A stretch of DNA of 64,000 bases from Pelecanus crispus. Lineage: Eukaryota; Chordata; Aves; Pelecaniformes; Pelecanidae. Made by a program: the position numbers and the translations under genes. How positions within the stretch are numbered: position 1 is the first letter of the stretch; every line of letters starts with the position of its first letter. The notes beneath the pieces were generated by a model. That model ran no database searches and was not told where the DNA came from. It saw only the letters and a program-made list of their open reading frames with translations. Shown piece after piece: positions 34,840-46,700 of this stretch. The stretch lies in contig NC_134655.1 of the NCBI RefSeq assembly GCF_030463565.1, forward strand, positions 3,360,372 through 3,424,371, written 5' to 3'.

Positions 34840-37513
34840 TTGATGTATTTTGGTCACTTTATTAAATGAGATATTAAATAGTTTAAGTTTCAACTACTAA
34901 ACAGCACTTTGAATGGTGAAAACACAGATAGTATATCGTCATACTTGAATGCTTCTTCTCTTTAAAAACACATTTCCAGTCCTTATATATATTACAAAAC
35001 AGCCTTATAGGAAGAGGTGACACCTTTTCTATAGTACTTAGGATATTTAATACAGAACTGAAAAGCCATCTAATAGAAACAAAGGCAAGTCTTCACAGCT
35101 GTATGATTTCAGCAGCCAAAGCTGGTTGATGGACTGAAACATTACTATACAACTGGGACAAAACATATACAATATCACAATACTAAGCAAAAACGCTTTA
35201 CATCCAAAGGAATAAACAGGTTACAAAATGTGGAGAATTTAGCAGGCAAAACTGTATTACAAGCAACATTTTTATTCGTCATCTTAAGCCATTTCATCTA
35301 GTTAAAACATCTAAAACAAATATAAAAATGAGCCTTTTATTATCTTACTGATGTACGTTCTGTCTTTAAATATTTGTTAAAGCTTGATGTTATACTCAAA
35401 GCACATTGTTATGCAGCTAAAATGTCAAGTGAGAAACATGTATGCAAAGTGGTCCAAGTTTTCTTTCAATGCTTTTCTCTGATGTCTTCTTATGCGTTAG
35501 GCTTCTGTTATCCAGAGTTTTGTCCAGAATGAAAAAAAATGTGCCTTTAAATGTTGCCTAAAACTTCCACATTTAAGTCTTTGAGTTACTGTAAAACTCC
35601 ATTGAACATTCCCAGGTTTGGTAGAAAGTATTTCTCTTATTCACGATACGTAGGAATATCGGTGAGAGTTGCCCAGAGTACATTTGCCTTCAAATGTTTG
35701 TCTCAAAGTCTCACGTTTTGTTTCTTCTAGTGTGAATACGTCTCTTTTTGCTCCCCTCCTCCCAAATTAAATTTAATTGTAGAGCTGGCAAAGCACTAGA
35801 ACATACTGAGGTTCTTTTGTGGTATCTTGTAATAAAGGAGTCCAAGACAGCAACTTGTGAGCTGGTTTTGCAACAGATCAAACAAACTCTGTTCAGATCA
35901 CAAACCAAGTTTCCAATCACAAAACGAAACGTCGCGTAAGATTTGCATATTTAGATGCAAAAACCACTTGTCCGTTCAGGGCAAGAACTCAAAACTCCTG
36001 CAAGAAACCTTCCAGAAACCAAAACAATTTTAGTTCACGTCAGCAAGTCGAGGAGTCCAGCAATATCTGGAGCAAATGCCTCCGTCCGCTCGTTTCTCCA
36101 GAGTTCTGTGTAGTCCATACACCGTTGCCTCAAATGTTCCTGTCACTTACTTTTACCCCCAGATTATCAACTTTTTTTTTTTTTTTGGAGGGGGGGGGGG
36201 AAAGAATCAACCAAACTATATTCAAAGGAAAAGCTCTATTTGTATTTAATTAGATCTTCACAAGCACAAAAAGTGTGGGTACAGAGAGTCCTAATGATAC
36301 ATAATGAACCAGAAATTTCTCTCTGGTCTACATTAAAACCAAAACCAAAAGAAATCAAGCTCTTTGTGTACTACGTCCTGTTTGCACACAAACGAAAGGG
36401 ACCGGGGAGGAGTGCATAACCAAATCTCTTACCTAATAGAGGAAAAGTTCTTTCACTCTTCTGGCAGCTCTGGAAGTTGCTACAGCACTTTCTTTGTATC
36501 GATTTTAAATCGGCAATGGTTCTGCCATTTTAAAGTTCTGTATATAACAGGGTTTGACCCTGGCCACCATCACTATTTTAACCCCCCAAATACCAGGAAT
36601 TTCATTTTCTTGGCCCGTCTCCCATTGCCGGCAATGGGAAGAGACAGTAGCACCAGCATTAAGGAGTTAACAGAAATGTGCTTTGTATTGGACTCCGCAT
36701 AGAGTAAATTAGCGTGTGAAGGAAAAACATCTCCAAGTCTAAGATCACCGTTTGTTATTCCATCACATAAAACTGAAAATAAAAAATGGCAGAAGACTGG
36801 GGAAGAACAACCACCTTCCCCAAGTCACTATTTAAGGCTGTATACACAGTTTCTATGTAACTGCACGACTCAAAAGTTTCAGAGCAGTAGTATTTAAGAA
36901 TATTGCACTCAATTCTGTTTCAAAGAGTATTTTCAGTTCCTGTTTCATTCAGCATAGATGACAAGAGTATGAGTCCAGACCTCAGTCGAAAGGAAACCAG
37001 ACTATTTCTGTTACAATATTCCCACTAATATAAAGAAATGGGTAAGCAGAAAAGTATTCCATAATTTGAGGAATCAACTCTAATCGAGAACTCAGCTGTT
37101 TACAATTCACATATGGTATATACTGAAACATACAGACCTGCAGTCCTTCCTAAGCTTCTCAAATCTGATGACAGCTTCGCAGCTACTAAAAGCAAGCGTA
37201 GGAGTTTAGACAGGAAACCTGTGGAGATGCTACTATTACGGGAGGACTTGTTTTCACTGAAAACAACTGCTTATCTCCTGTACTCAACATATGTAAGAAG
37301 ATTCTAGGCAACATCACTGACAATGGGGAAAACATTATGTCCTATTTAAACAAAGCTGAAACACCAATATGGAACATGGCATTTAAGGGGACCAACCAAA
37401 CTTTTTTTTTTTTTTTTTTTTTTTTACAGTTGAGTTCTGTTAAGCCATTGATTCCTAAAAAAATAAAAGTTCTTTCTCTGATTTTAACAATCCTTTAGGC
37501 TTTTAGTGCAAAA
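34840..37513 (-). other. ATRX: ATRX 3' UTR
   Basis: About 2.65 kb of AT-rich sequence after the ATRX stop codon. It ends at a signal reading AATAAA on the minus strand (34858-34863). Mammalian ATRX also has a long 3' UTR of a few kb. It contains a 24-nt run (37402-37425; T on plus, A in the mRNA) about 90 nt after the stop codon, and a T/G homopolymer pair near 36172-36200. No other coding exon was recognised; short frames here are chance. Confidence 0.65.
34858..34863 (-). terminator. ATRX: Predicted ATRX polyadenylation signal
   Basis: TTTATT on plus equals AATAAA in the ATRX mRNA, in the context CATTTAATAAAGTGACC. Cleavage is expected near 34840. It was chosen because it gives a UTR length like that of mammalian ATRX and lies before the CR1 tail. 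Other signals upstream within the UTR may also be used. Confidence 0.55.
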
Positions 37514-37792
37514 TCACATTGATTTCCCTTGGGAAGGCCCTGGATTTTTGCCTCTCATTGGGGGTGGTGCTCGTTGTAACGGCGGTGGCTGCATACCACC
37601 CGACACTGACTGATACATTCCTCTCATATCTATCTGTTGGTAGTTGGAAGGATTCATGATTAAATTTGGAGGCTTTGGCATCATGAGATGACTCATTGCT
37701 GCTTGCTGGTAAGACATTTGCTGCTGTTGCTGCTGATTGTACTGCTGCTGTAGTCTTCTGTTCATAAGTATCCTCTGAACACAACTGATCAA
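37514..37792 (-). CDS. ATRX: ATRX last coding exon (visible residues 583-674)
   Basis: Starts [17 protein letters not shown] after acceptor TTCACAG and ends at TGA. It has a poly-Gln stretch ([10 protein letters not shown]) encoded by CAG/CAA codons, then a Met/Pro/Asn-rich tail ([19 protein letters not shown]) and terminal GPSQGKSM. The tail is nearly identical to the mammalian one, implying strong constraint. Confidence 0.96.
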   Translation of the reverse strand: MISCVQRILMNRRLQQQYNQQQQQQMSYQQAAMSHLMMPKPPNLIMNPSNYQQIDMRGMYQSVSGGMQPPPLQRAPPPMRGKNPGPSQGKSM

Positions 37793-40700
37793 CTGTGAAG
37801 GGAAAGCAGAGCTGTTACAACTGCATGACCCGTCGCAATGCTGCAAGTATCAAGTTCAGAGTTAAAATCAATTTGTTAGGGATAGCGTGGCTGAAGGAAG
37901 AAAGCACCATTGTTATCACCATCACTAATGCGATGGTATTCACAAGCTCATTACTGTAGAAACCATTTAGTAACACCATTTAGGGCTAAGCTCTCTTAAT
38001 GACTTGCCTATTGTATTGCAGGCAGCATTTAGGTAAGTTACTACGGCAACATGCACTACACTGTGAAATTATTCCCAGATATAAGTTACAACGTTATTTG
38101 TCAGGTACCATTTATCTTCCCTTTGAAAGTCCTGCACGCGGACTGTCGCTAAATGTTTCTTTGCCTAAGAGAAAACTCTTCCCATTGACATAGTCTGGGC
38201 AACTTTCAGATTTTGCAAAATAATTCTAAGCTAAAAAACCATTACCAATACTTTCTAAGATGTGTGTTTCGTAAGTTGCTTTCTGAGCTCTAGGAATCAG
38301 ATTTCTTTTTAAGCCTCATGACCTTCAAGCAAACTACTTCAACAGAAAAATCTGGCAAGTGTTTTTTTTTTTTTTTTTTTAAATGAACTTCTCATGGAGT
38401 CTCCTTTGACGAGGCTGAGCAATGCAATCCAACACACCGCAGAAGTCACCGCCTCCTCATGTTACGTCACATACACCGTTACACAATGCCAGCAAATACC
38501 TGACCCGTTGAAACACACATTCTGTAAGCACACATTTATGTACTTAAACATATACTTCTATTTTATGAGCACACAAATGCAAAGTCCATACTCAACATCC
38601 CAGTTCAAACACAGACAGTTGATCAAATAAATATTAGATATTTTACCATCTGTTGTTTAGTAAGGACGTCGTTATAGATGGCTTCTCGGCGCTTGACATC
38701 AAGCTCCTGGCTTGCCTGCCTGCTTAGTGCCAGGGCCTGTACTTGGCTCTCTGTGAGCGTAACATTTTCTTTCCACTGAAAAGGAAAAAAACCAAAACCT
38801 TCTTGGCACTAGTCATTTTAACAAAAGCATAATGGTAGCTGAGGTCTTGCATTATGTTCAGAGTTGCATCAAGAGTTAAAACACAGCCCGACTTCCAGTA
38901 AATGCAATATTATGCTTCACCAGAATTGGAACTATGAGTTATTAGTTCTTCTAACTGCTAATTAAAGTAATACACCTCTAGATTATTGGGAGCAAGGGAC
39001 AAATGTGGCAGCCCAAGATAGACAGATAAGGACAAGATATAGGAAATACATCTTTTTTGTGTGTAATTATTATTCTTATTTGTAGAAAATCAGCATTTTC
39101 AGAGCACGGCAAGTAATTATGGATCTAAACTGTTAGGCCTCTGAGGCTCTATGTCATCTAGATACCATTATGGGTTACAGCAAGCTGCAGGGATAAAGGT
39201 ATAATACATATATAAGGTATAATATATTATATATATATAAAAATACAAACTGGAAATTGTATTCATTAGTAATGCAATTAGCTGAATGACCATATACAAT
39301 GGTAATTTCTTTGCCTGATAATGTTTAACGTTTCCCCATCTCCTGACCTAAACCTACAGTTACCCGCATCACTCACTATGGTTGAAATGATGTCTTCAAG
39401 GGGCTGAATTCTTGCTGCAGTTACACTGTTGGTTGCTTCCACAACTTTCTCTCTTCCTTGATTAATAAGGTCCTGAGAAAACACCAGAAAACTAATTATA
39501 AAGCACAGATACAAATAACACATCTCTTTGCCAACCTTCTGTAAGGTTTCTTCATTTTTGCCTTGTGTACCTAGACTTTAATTACTTTTTCCTCTCAATT
39601 TGCACAAGTCAATGAGTCTAAGCTTCCACACAAATGAATTTCAGCATAGAGTAACTGCACAGCATGTATAAATCTGCCAATCTGTACAGTGGACAGTATT
39701 TGTAACAACTATTTTTGTACCCAAAGGTTTTCAGACCATCACAGGAGTTCTACATTTCTACCCAGGCAAATTTTCTGTGATACTGACTTTCATGACATTA
39801 CAGTTTCAACTCATTCTATGTGTTCAGAATATTATCTATTATGCTAAATTACCTATTTTAGCACAATACTGGCATATATTGCGTATTATTCCGCAACACA
39901 GGTCCCCCTGGTTTGCACACTTTGTTAGAGGTTTTCATTCTTCGGCAGCGACTCCCCACCAGGCACCAGCAGGCATCCTAAGACAACTGTGCTTCACCTC
40001 CTGCAGTTTACAGCCTGGCATCTTATTAGGAAGAAATGCCCTCAGCTACTTCAGCTAAGATGGCAAACCAAGACCTGAGACAACTGGGAACAGAGCATGC
40101 GTTCCTCTCCCATTCCTCCTTGGACAGAAGACAGATGGAGGTAGAAACCTAGATGTGGTCATTCATGTCTGCAAAGAACGCAGTTAATCTTCCAGAATCC
40201 TGAGATACTACACAGGTATAGGTTTATACGCATACAAGTTAGGCTTCAATATAGCTACACACACGCACAGAAATCCTATTAAAAATAGGATACAGTTACC
40301 TAAATATCAAGATATTTAAGAATGACATTATCCATTATTTGTGACAGAAAAAACCCACGCACGCCTACAGCAACACAGACACGTTACACTACTCGGATTG
40401 CTACTCACCTCCAGCTGTTGATTACTCATTGCTGACAGAGCACCCAAATTGAAAGGAATATATGGTGTTTGAGAGTTGAAATTTGTGGGAAGCATATTGG
40501 TCCCGGTTGGCATGTTGAAACGCATAGTCAAGCCCTTAAAAACACAAAATGCGCTTACATTTGAATAACTCCGGTAATTTGTGGTCTTCTATAGTAACTC
40601 ATGAAATACCATATGCAGACAAATCAGCACTCAGAGAAGACGACAAGCGCTGCACATTGCGCATGAAGGCTAACCTGTCTCAGTAAACCGAAGATCCTTT

Positions 40701-43700
40701 CCAAACCTCAATTCAGAAGGGACATTTTAGTCACAGAGGAACCTAAGTTCTAGTCTTGAGCAATACGGGAGTTTAGCTTAATTATAATTATTTGGTATAC
40801 TAAGAAAAAAAAAAAAAAATGACCAAGGCTTATCTCTTAAGTTAAGATGCATTTTGAATATTGCAAACCCACTACTTAATGTTGAGTTTGAGCTCACTGT
40901 AATCAAATTTTGAAGAAGTGAAACGCATAATTTATTAGCGGGAATATAACGCTTATCTCCCATATGGATTTCTCAGAGGGCAATTGCAGCGCTAACTGTA
41001 TTATATCTTCCTATTTCTTCTCCCTCACAAAACCCTCTCCCAATATTCCATTTCACTTGTCATTTGTTCACTCAAGATGGTCAGTGGCAATTTATACATC
41101 CGCTTTTTGTACTTTCAGAATACTGATCAGATCTGAATACCAAACTTTGCCTTTCCAGGAATTTTCTGCTATTAGACTCCAGTTACACCAAGTTACCATA
41201 TTCCTTTTGCAATAAAAAAAAAATCCCAAACCTGTAGCCAACTTACAATTTTCTTCATTCTACCACCTGCTTAAATATCAAATAAACAAGACACAGGGAA
41301 TAATGGGGGGTGGGGTGGGGGGGAGCAAGCTTTTAGGTCCTTTCTGGCAGATGCTTATATGTGTGTGGGATCGGGGCAAAAAATTCTGAAATCAATTGTA
41401 TACCTTTAATGGAGCTAGAAATTTCCCATAAATGGTGAAACAGAGGTATTACACAAGACAGCAATTAGGTTTTATTATGAAATAGAAAAAAATGTGTCTG
41501 TAAAAGGAAAAAGTAACTTTTAAATGAAAGTATCAAAGAAAATACACACAAAAGGCCAGCTCAAAAGAGCAAACAAGATATGGTGTCTCCGTTTTTCGTG
41601 TCAAAATTTGCTTTACATATCCATTTCTTGGCCTGCAAGAAAATTAATTTCCCCCAAACAAACTGAAAAGGTAAGCGGTACTTAAATCTGGAAAGGTTAT
41701 TTTCATATATGTAAACCTGATTAGATAGCTTTACCTTCTTTTCGGCTTCATATTCTGCCCATGCTGCCTTCCTTTCTTCTTCAGTGAGCTCCTCTTCCTC
41801 CTTATGGTCCAGGAGCGAATCATGTTCGTGATACCCAACTATATACTCTTTATTGATTTGAAGCAATTCTGCCAGAATTGTATCCTGTTCAAATGAACAG
41901 ACGATAAAACGAGAAGTCACTGGGTAGCTCTGCTATATTTACTCTTTCTGCATGCCTAACTTACTGCTTTGACCCAATTTCACAAATAACAGCTCGGAGC
42001 ACTTCACAGCAAAACAGAATTAAAAATGATTTAAAAGTACAATTTTCCTCAGAGGGAGGGTAATGGATTAACAATCTGTTACAGAGATGACAGTCCAATC
42101 ACTTAATGAACCACAGGAATGCACTCAGATTCCACAACAATAAATGCAGTTTAAGAACCTAAAAAGAATGGAATGTGCTCAATGATTTTTTCCTTTGCTT
42201 AGGCTGGATACCTGAGAGGACCCATCAATAATCTGCATCTATAATATATAAAGAGCACCTCTACCGGATTTAAAACGCTAAGTAGTACTTTGGTCCATCA
42301 ACTGTCCATCAGCATTCAACAAAAAAGGCTGCTTCTTAAAACTCGTCGAGATAAATAGTCCCCCACCCATCTGGACGAAGAAAGGTCAAATCACCGCTAT
42401 GAACCGGATTTGATCAGCAGGTTGCACTTTAGACCTCTATATTCCACAATGCCCCTAATGCTTAATTGCTTTTAAGATTAACCGAAATATTTACAATGTC
42501 CTTTATAACGGTAAACTCTTGCGAAGGTTTTGGTCACAGGCATACTAACATTTTATATACATATATCTTTATTTTATCTTTTTTATATATATATATGAAG
42601 AAAATTTAGTTTTATATATAGTAAAAAAAAGAAAGCTCCAATAAAAGAAACCTCAGTGTTCAGTCTAAGATTCATAATACAAAAACATTATCGCATTGAA
42701 CTTTTGGACCACTCCTGAAATGAATTACAGTGAATACACGGAATATACTTTTTGCAGTAGAATTATAGGAATACCACTCCACATCATGCCTTTATTCTGC
42801 TAGGCATTTGTACAAACAGGAATATAAACTGTCCTACCCTGACCTTTTTTCATCTAGATAGAACAACAATTGGGAAGAATGGCTTGTACCCACAAGCAAA
42901 CAGATTTTTGCAACCCTGGGAACTGCATGTGGAAGTCCTGACCAGTGGTTTTGTCACAACAGCTACAGAAAGTTGTTTGTTTTTCTGTGTGTTTAAAACT
43001 CAATTATGTTAACCAATTACATAAGCCAGTCTTTGTTTCCTCCTTCTACTATCTGGTCTCCCTAAATTTGAACCAATGCTTGCAGCGCCAGCTCCTCAAC
43101 AAAATACTCAGTGTAGTATCTGCATGCCTAACGGGCACAAGGAACAAATAATGGGTTTTTTGGGGTGGTGGGAGAGAAGGCAGAGAGAGAAAAGGGAAGC
43201 AATGATAGGATATGATGAAAACATCTACAGGAAGTGGGTGAAGAAGTCAAGCAGATGTTACAAAAGTAAGCTAACACAATTCAAGCGCTCCCAGCTTACC
43301 GTAGCTGTACATCAGTGCGTGGAGGGTTCCTGGACATGCATATGCATTAATTTCCATGGTAACACTATTATTGAAAACAATACTGGAATATAATCCACAC
43401 TCACTTAGCCAACGCAGTCTTCAAAATGTGGTTTAAATTACATCCAACTGTGTGTTTGCTTTTCTTTGTCTAAACTTTATTTTGCATTAACTTTAATGAT
43501 GGAGCTCAAAAACTGGGATATGGAAGGTACTGCCATTTAGTCTGTTTAATTTTACAATGAAAAAAAATTCACCGTACACACGCAAAATATCATCAGAATA
43601 AGTATTCCTGTTCATTTGTTTAGCATGTTGATAGAACAATGATTATCAATTGGTTTATAAGCTTTAGGATGAAATCCTGGTGATGAATGAAAAAAAATGA

Positions 43701-46700
43701 AGAGATACTGAAAAAAGGTTTTGAATTTTAAAGAAAGGTTTGTCTTTTTAAAATCCTGATGGAAATTAAATGCTATGGACAGCTAAATGTATTAGGAAGG
43801 AAATCTTCCACGAAGGAATGCAAATTACATTGTAATTCATAAACAAGTTTTTGTCAACGAATTGAACGTTTAATACCAAGGTTAAAAATAAAAATAAATT
43901 TAAATAAGCAACAAATTCTTCCGATTCTGAGATCAACAGCCTTTCAAAATTCACAAATTGTCCCCTAGTATGGAACTACAGTGAAACACATGCCCTGAGC
44001 TAGTATAAAGTAATGATACACTATATCCAACTGAATCTGAACTACTATTTTAATCTGCTTTTCCAGTCTGCGTTACATGACCTCAACTGAGCCAAGTTTT
44101 CATTTCACATAAAAATGGGACTGCGACTCTAACGCACTGAACACGCTGACGTGGGGAATAAGCAAGGAACAGAGGGTGCAAGAGTGCCAGCTCCGAGGGA
44201 CACGCAGTGCCCCCCTTTTGTCTTTGTCCAGCCCCTACCTCATAGATACGCTCTGAAATACGTATGGCACTGGCCAAGGTAAGGCACAGGTATTGCACTT
44301 ACTAACAGTATTTGTGGTGAAAAAACTTCCCGTTAGCTACGTATCAGCCAAGTCTACCCCAGTATACAATCCTTCGGGAGCTGAGTGTTAAGAGTCTGTG
44401 AGAACCTACTTTAAAAAAAAAACCAAAACGATAGCCCAGTCATAAATCACACAGATTTAAAAAAAAGACTGCAGATCCACTGTTAAACTCAGAGCAAAGT
44501 AAAATGTAACACCCGAAATACAATCATAATACATTAAACCGCATTTTCTCACTTCACACCATCTTTTCCTTTTGAATTGCTAGTCTGCAGAAATAACAAA
44601 ACCTGCTTATCTCTTTAGTCTGTGTTAGATAATGAGCCGCTACATCTCCATAAAGCTCATAGCCTATATAATTATTTCTATACTTAAAACACAGCAACTT
44701 TGAGTGATTACTCGGTCTTAAGACACCTGTTACACCTTTTTGGGACTGACTTTCTGAAACAGTCCTTTTGTCGGGGTTCAGCCCCAGGCAGCAGCTCAGC
44801 ACCACGCAGCCGCTCGCTGCCCGATGGGACGGGGGCGAGAATTGGAGGAGTGAGAGCGAGAAACACTCCTGGGGTGAGATAAGAACAGTTCAATAATTGA
44901 AATAAAATAATAATAATAACAATATAATAATAATAGTAATAATAATATCCAAAGCAAGTGATGCCCAATGCAATTGCTCACCACCCGCCGACCGATGCCC
45001 AGCCAGTTCCCGAGCAGCGATCGCTGCTCCCCGGCCAACCCCCCCAGTTTCCATACTGCCCATGACGTCATATGGTATGGAATAGCCCTTGGGGCAGTTG
45101 GGATCAACTCTTCCGGCTGTGCCCCCTCCCAGTTTCTTGTGCGCCTGGCAGAGCATGGGAAGCTGAAAAGCCCTTGACTGGCATGAGCAGTGCTGAGCAA
45201 CAACTAAACCATCAGCGTGTTATCAGCATTCTTCTCCTACTAAATCCAAACCACAGCGCTGTGCCTGCTGCTAGGAAGAAAATTAACTCTATCCCAGCCA
45301 AAACCAGGACACCTTTTCAACTCTGCAGGAGAGCAGATGAATGAAATCAAGCGGTGGAAGTTAAGGCTAATTTAATAATTCATGTGAACAACACTCATAA
45401 TAAAAATATCCTGTTAAAACCAAGTATTTACATTTTTCCAGATGCAGAAGCTGTTTCGGAGAGGTAAAGGCAGATAAATGGCACTATGAAGTTACAGCTG
45501 CAGTGCAATAGGCGTTTTCCCCTGAGAACCGCATGCACCAGCTCCTCAGCACTCCTCGGCAACCTGAAGGTCTCGTTCAGACCGCAAAGGGCAGAAAACT
45601 GCTGCTAAAATTAAAACTTGACATGAAACTTTGATAAGCTTCCAGGAAAACTACATACTGCACATTCGCCGTGTGCCTTTTTTATATAAAATAGCAACAT
45701 TCAACATCTTCCCCCCCCTTAACAACACTTTCTATGAAAACTGGTCTTTGACTGAAACTTGGATTATCACAAAACCAGAATTCTCAAGGATATATTTTAA
45801 AAATCAAGCAGTATTTGTTTCTTTACTCATGTAACGGCTTTACTTCTGACTTTTAAAACAATATAGAATGAATTCTCCTAACCCATTAAAAGCAAAAGAA
45901 TTAACCCCCCCCCCCTTTTTTTTTCTTACATCAAAGAAGTTGAAAAGTGTGTTAAAACTAGGAGTTACCAGAAGAACCCTAACACTCAGCTCTGAGTCAC
46001 TCCTCCTCAACATACATTGGGTGCTGGTCTCTTCTCCCACGGAGTTAGCGGTAGGACGAGAGGAAATGGGCTCAAGCTGCGCCAGGGGAGGTTTAGGTTG
46101 GATATTAGGAAAAATTTCTTTATGGAAAGGGTGGTCAAGCATTGGAACAGGCTGCCCAGAGAGGTGGTGGAGTCACCATCCCTGGAAGCGTTCAAAAAAC
46201 GGGCAGAGGTGGCACTTGGGGACATGGTTTAGTCTAGTCTACCCTTGATTGGTTTAGTGTGGACTTGGTAGTGTAGGTTAATGGTTGGACTGGATGATCT
46301 TCAAGGTCTTTTCCAACCTAAACGATTCCATGATTCTATGATTCTACACGATTCCTGGCTGTATTCCTAAGGAACCTTCCTACTGTGGGGCGTCACTGAA
46401 GTCAAGAAGTTCTCTGACTTAGCAGACATCCCGCAGAAAACCTATTACCCCTCCAGGTTTTTCCACATTCATGCTTAGACAGTTGGAGAAAAGATGGGAA
46501 ACATTTCACCTGATTCCTATTCGTAATTCCCTCTAAAAAGCATGCTTGGAAGGGGTCCATTCTAAAATGCATTATTTTTCAAATATCTTTGTACCCGTGT
46601 TCTGAGGAATCTGTTCTTTCAGAGCCTAGCTGGATCTCCACTTGACACTTTTAGTATATTTATGTGTTTTTACCGTGCATTTCACACCAACGGTAAGGAT

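Noticed and set aside
41561-41734. Extension of the ATRX acidic exon past its donor (open frame continues to 41561)
   Set aside because: The consensus donor AAG|GTAAAG falls exactly where the known protein continues into GLTMRF of the next exon; the readthrough frame has no ATRX similarity.
46017-46232. Short frame with a [21 protein letters not shown]-like protein
   Set aside because: This is the end of the CR1 reverse-transcriptase reading frame within a truncated element, not a host gene.
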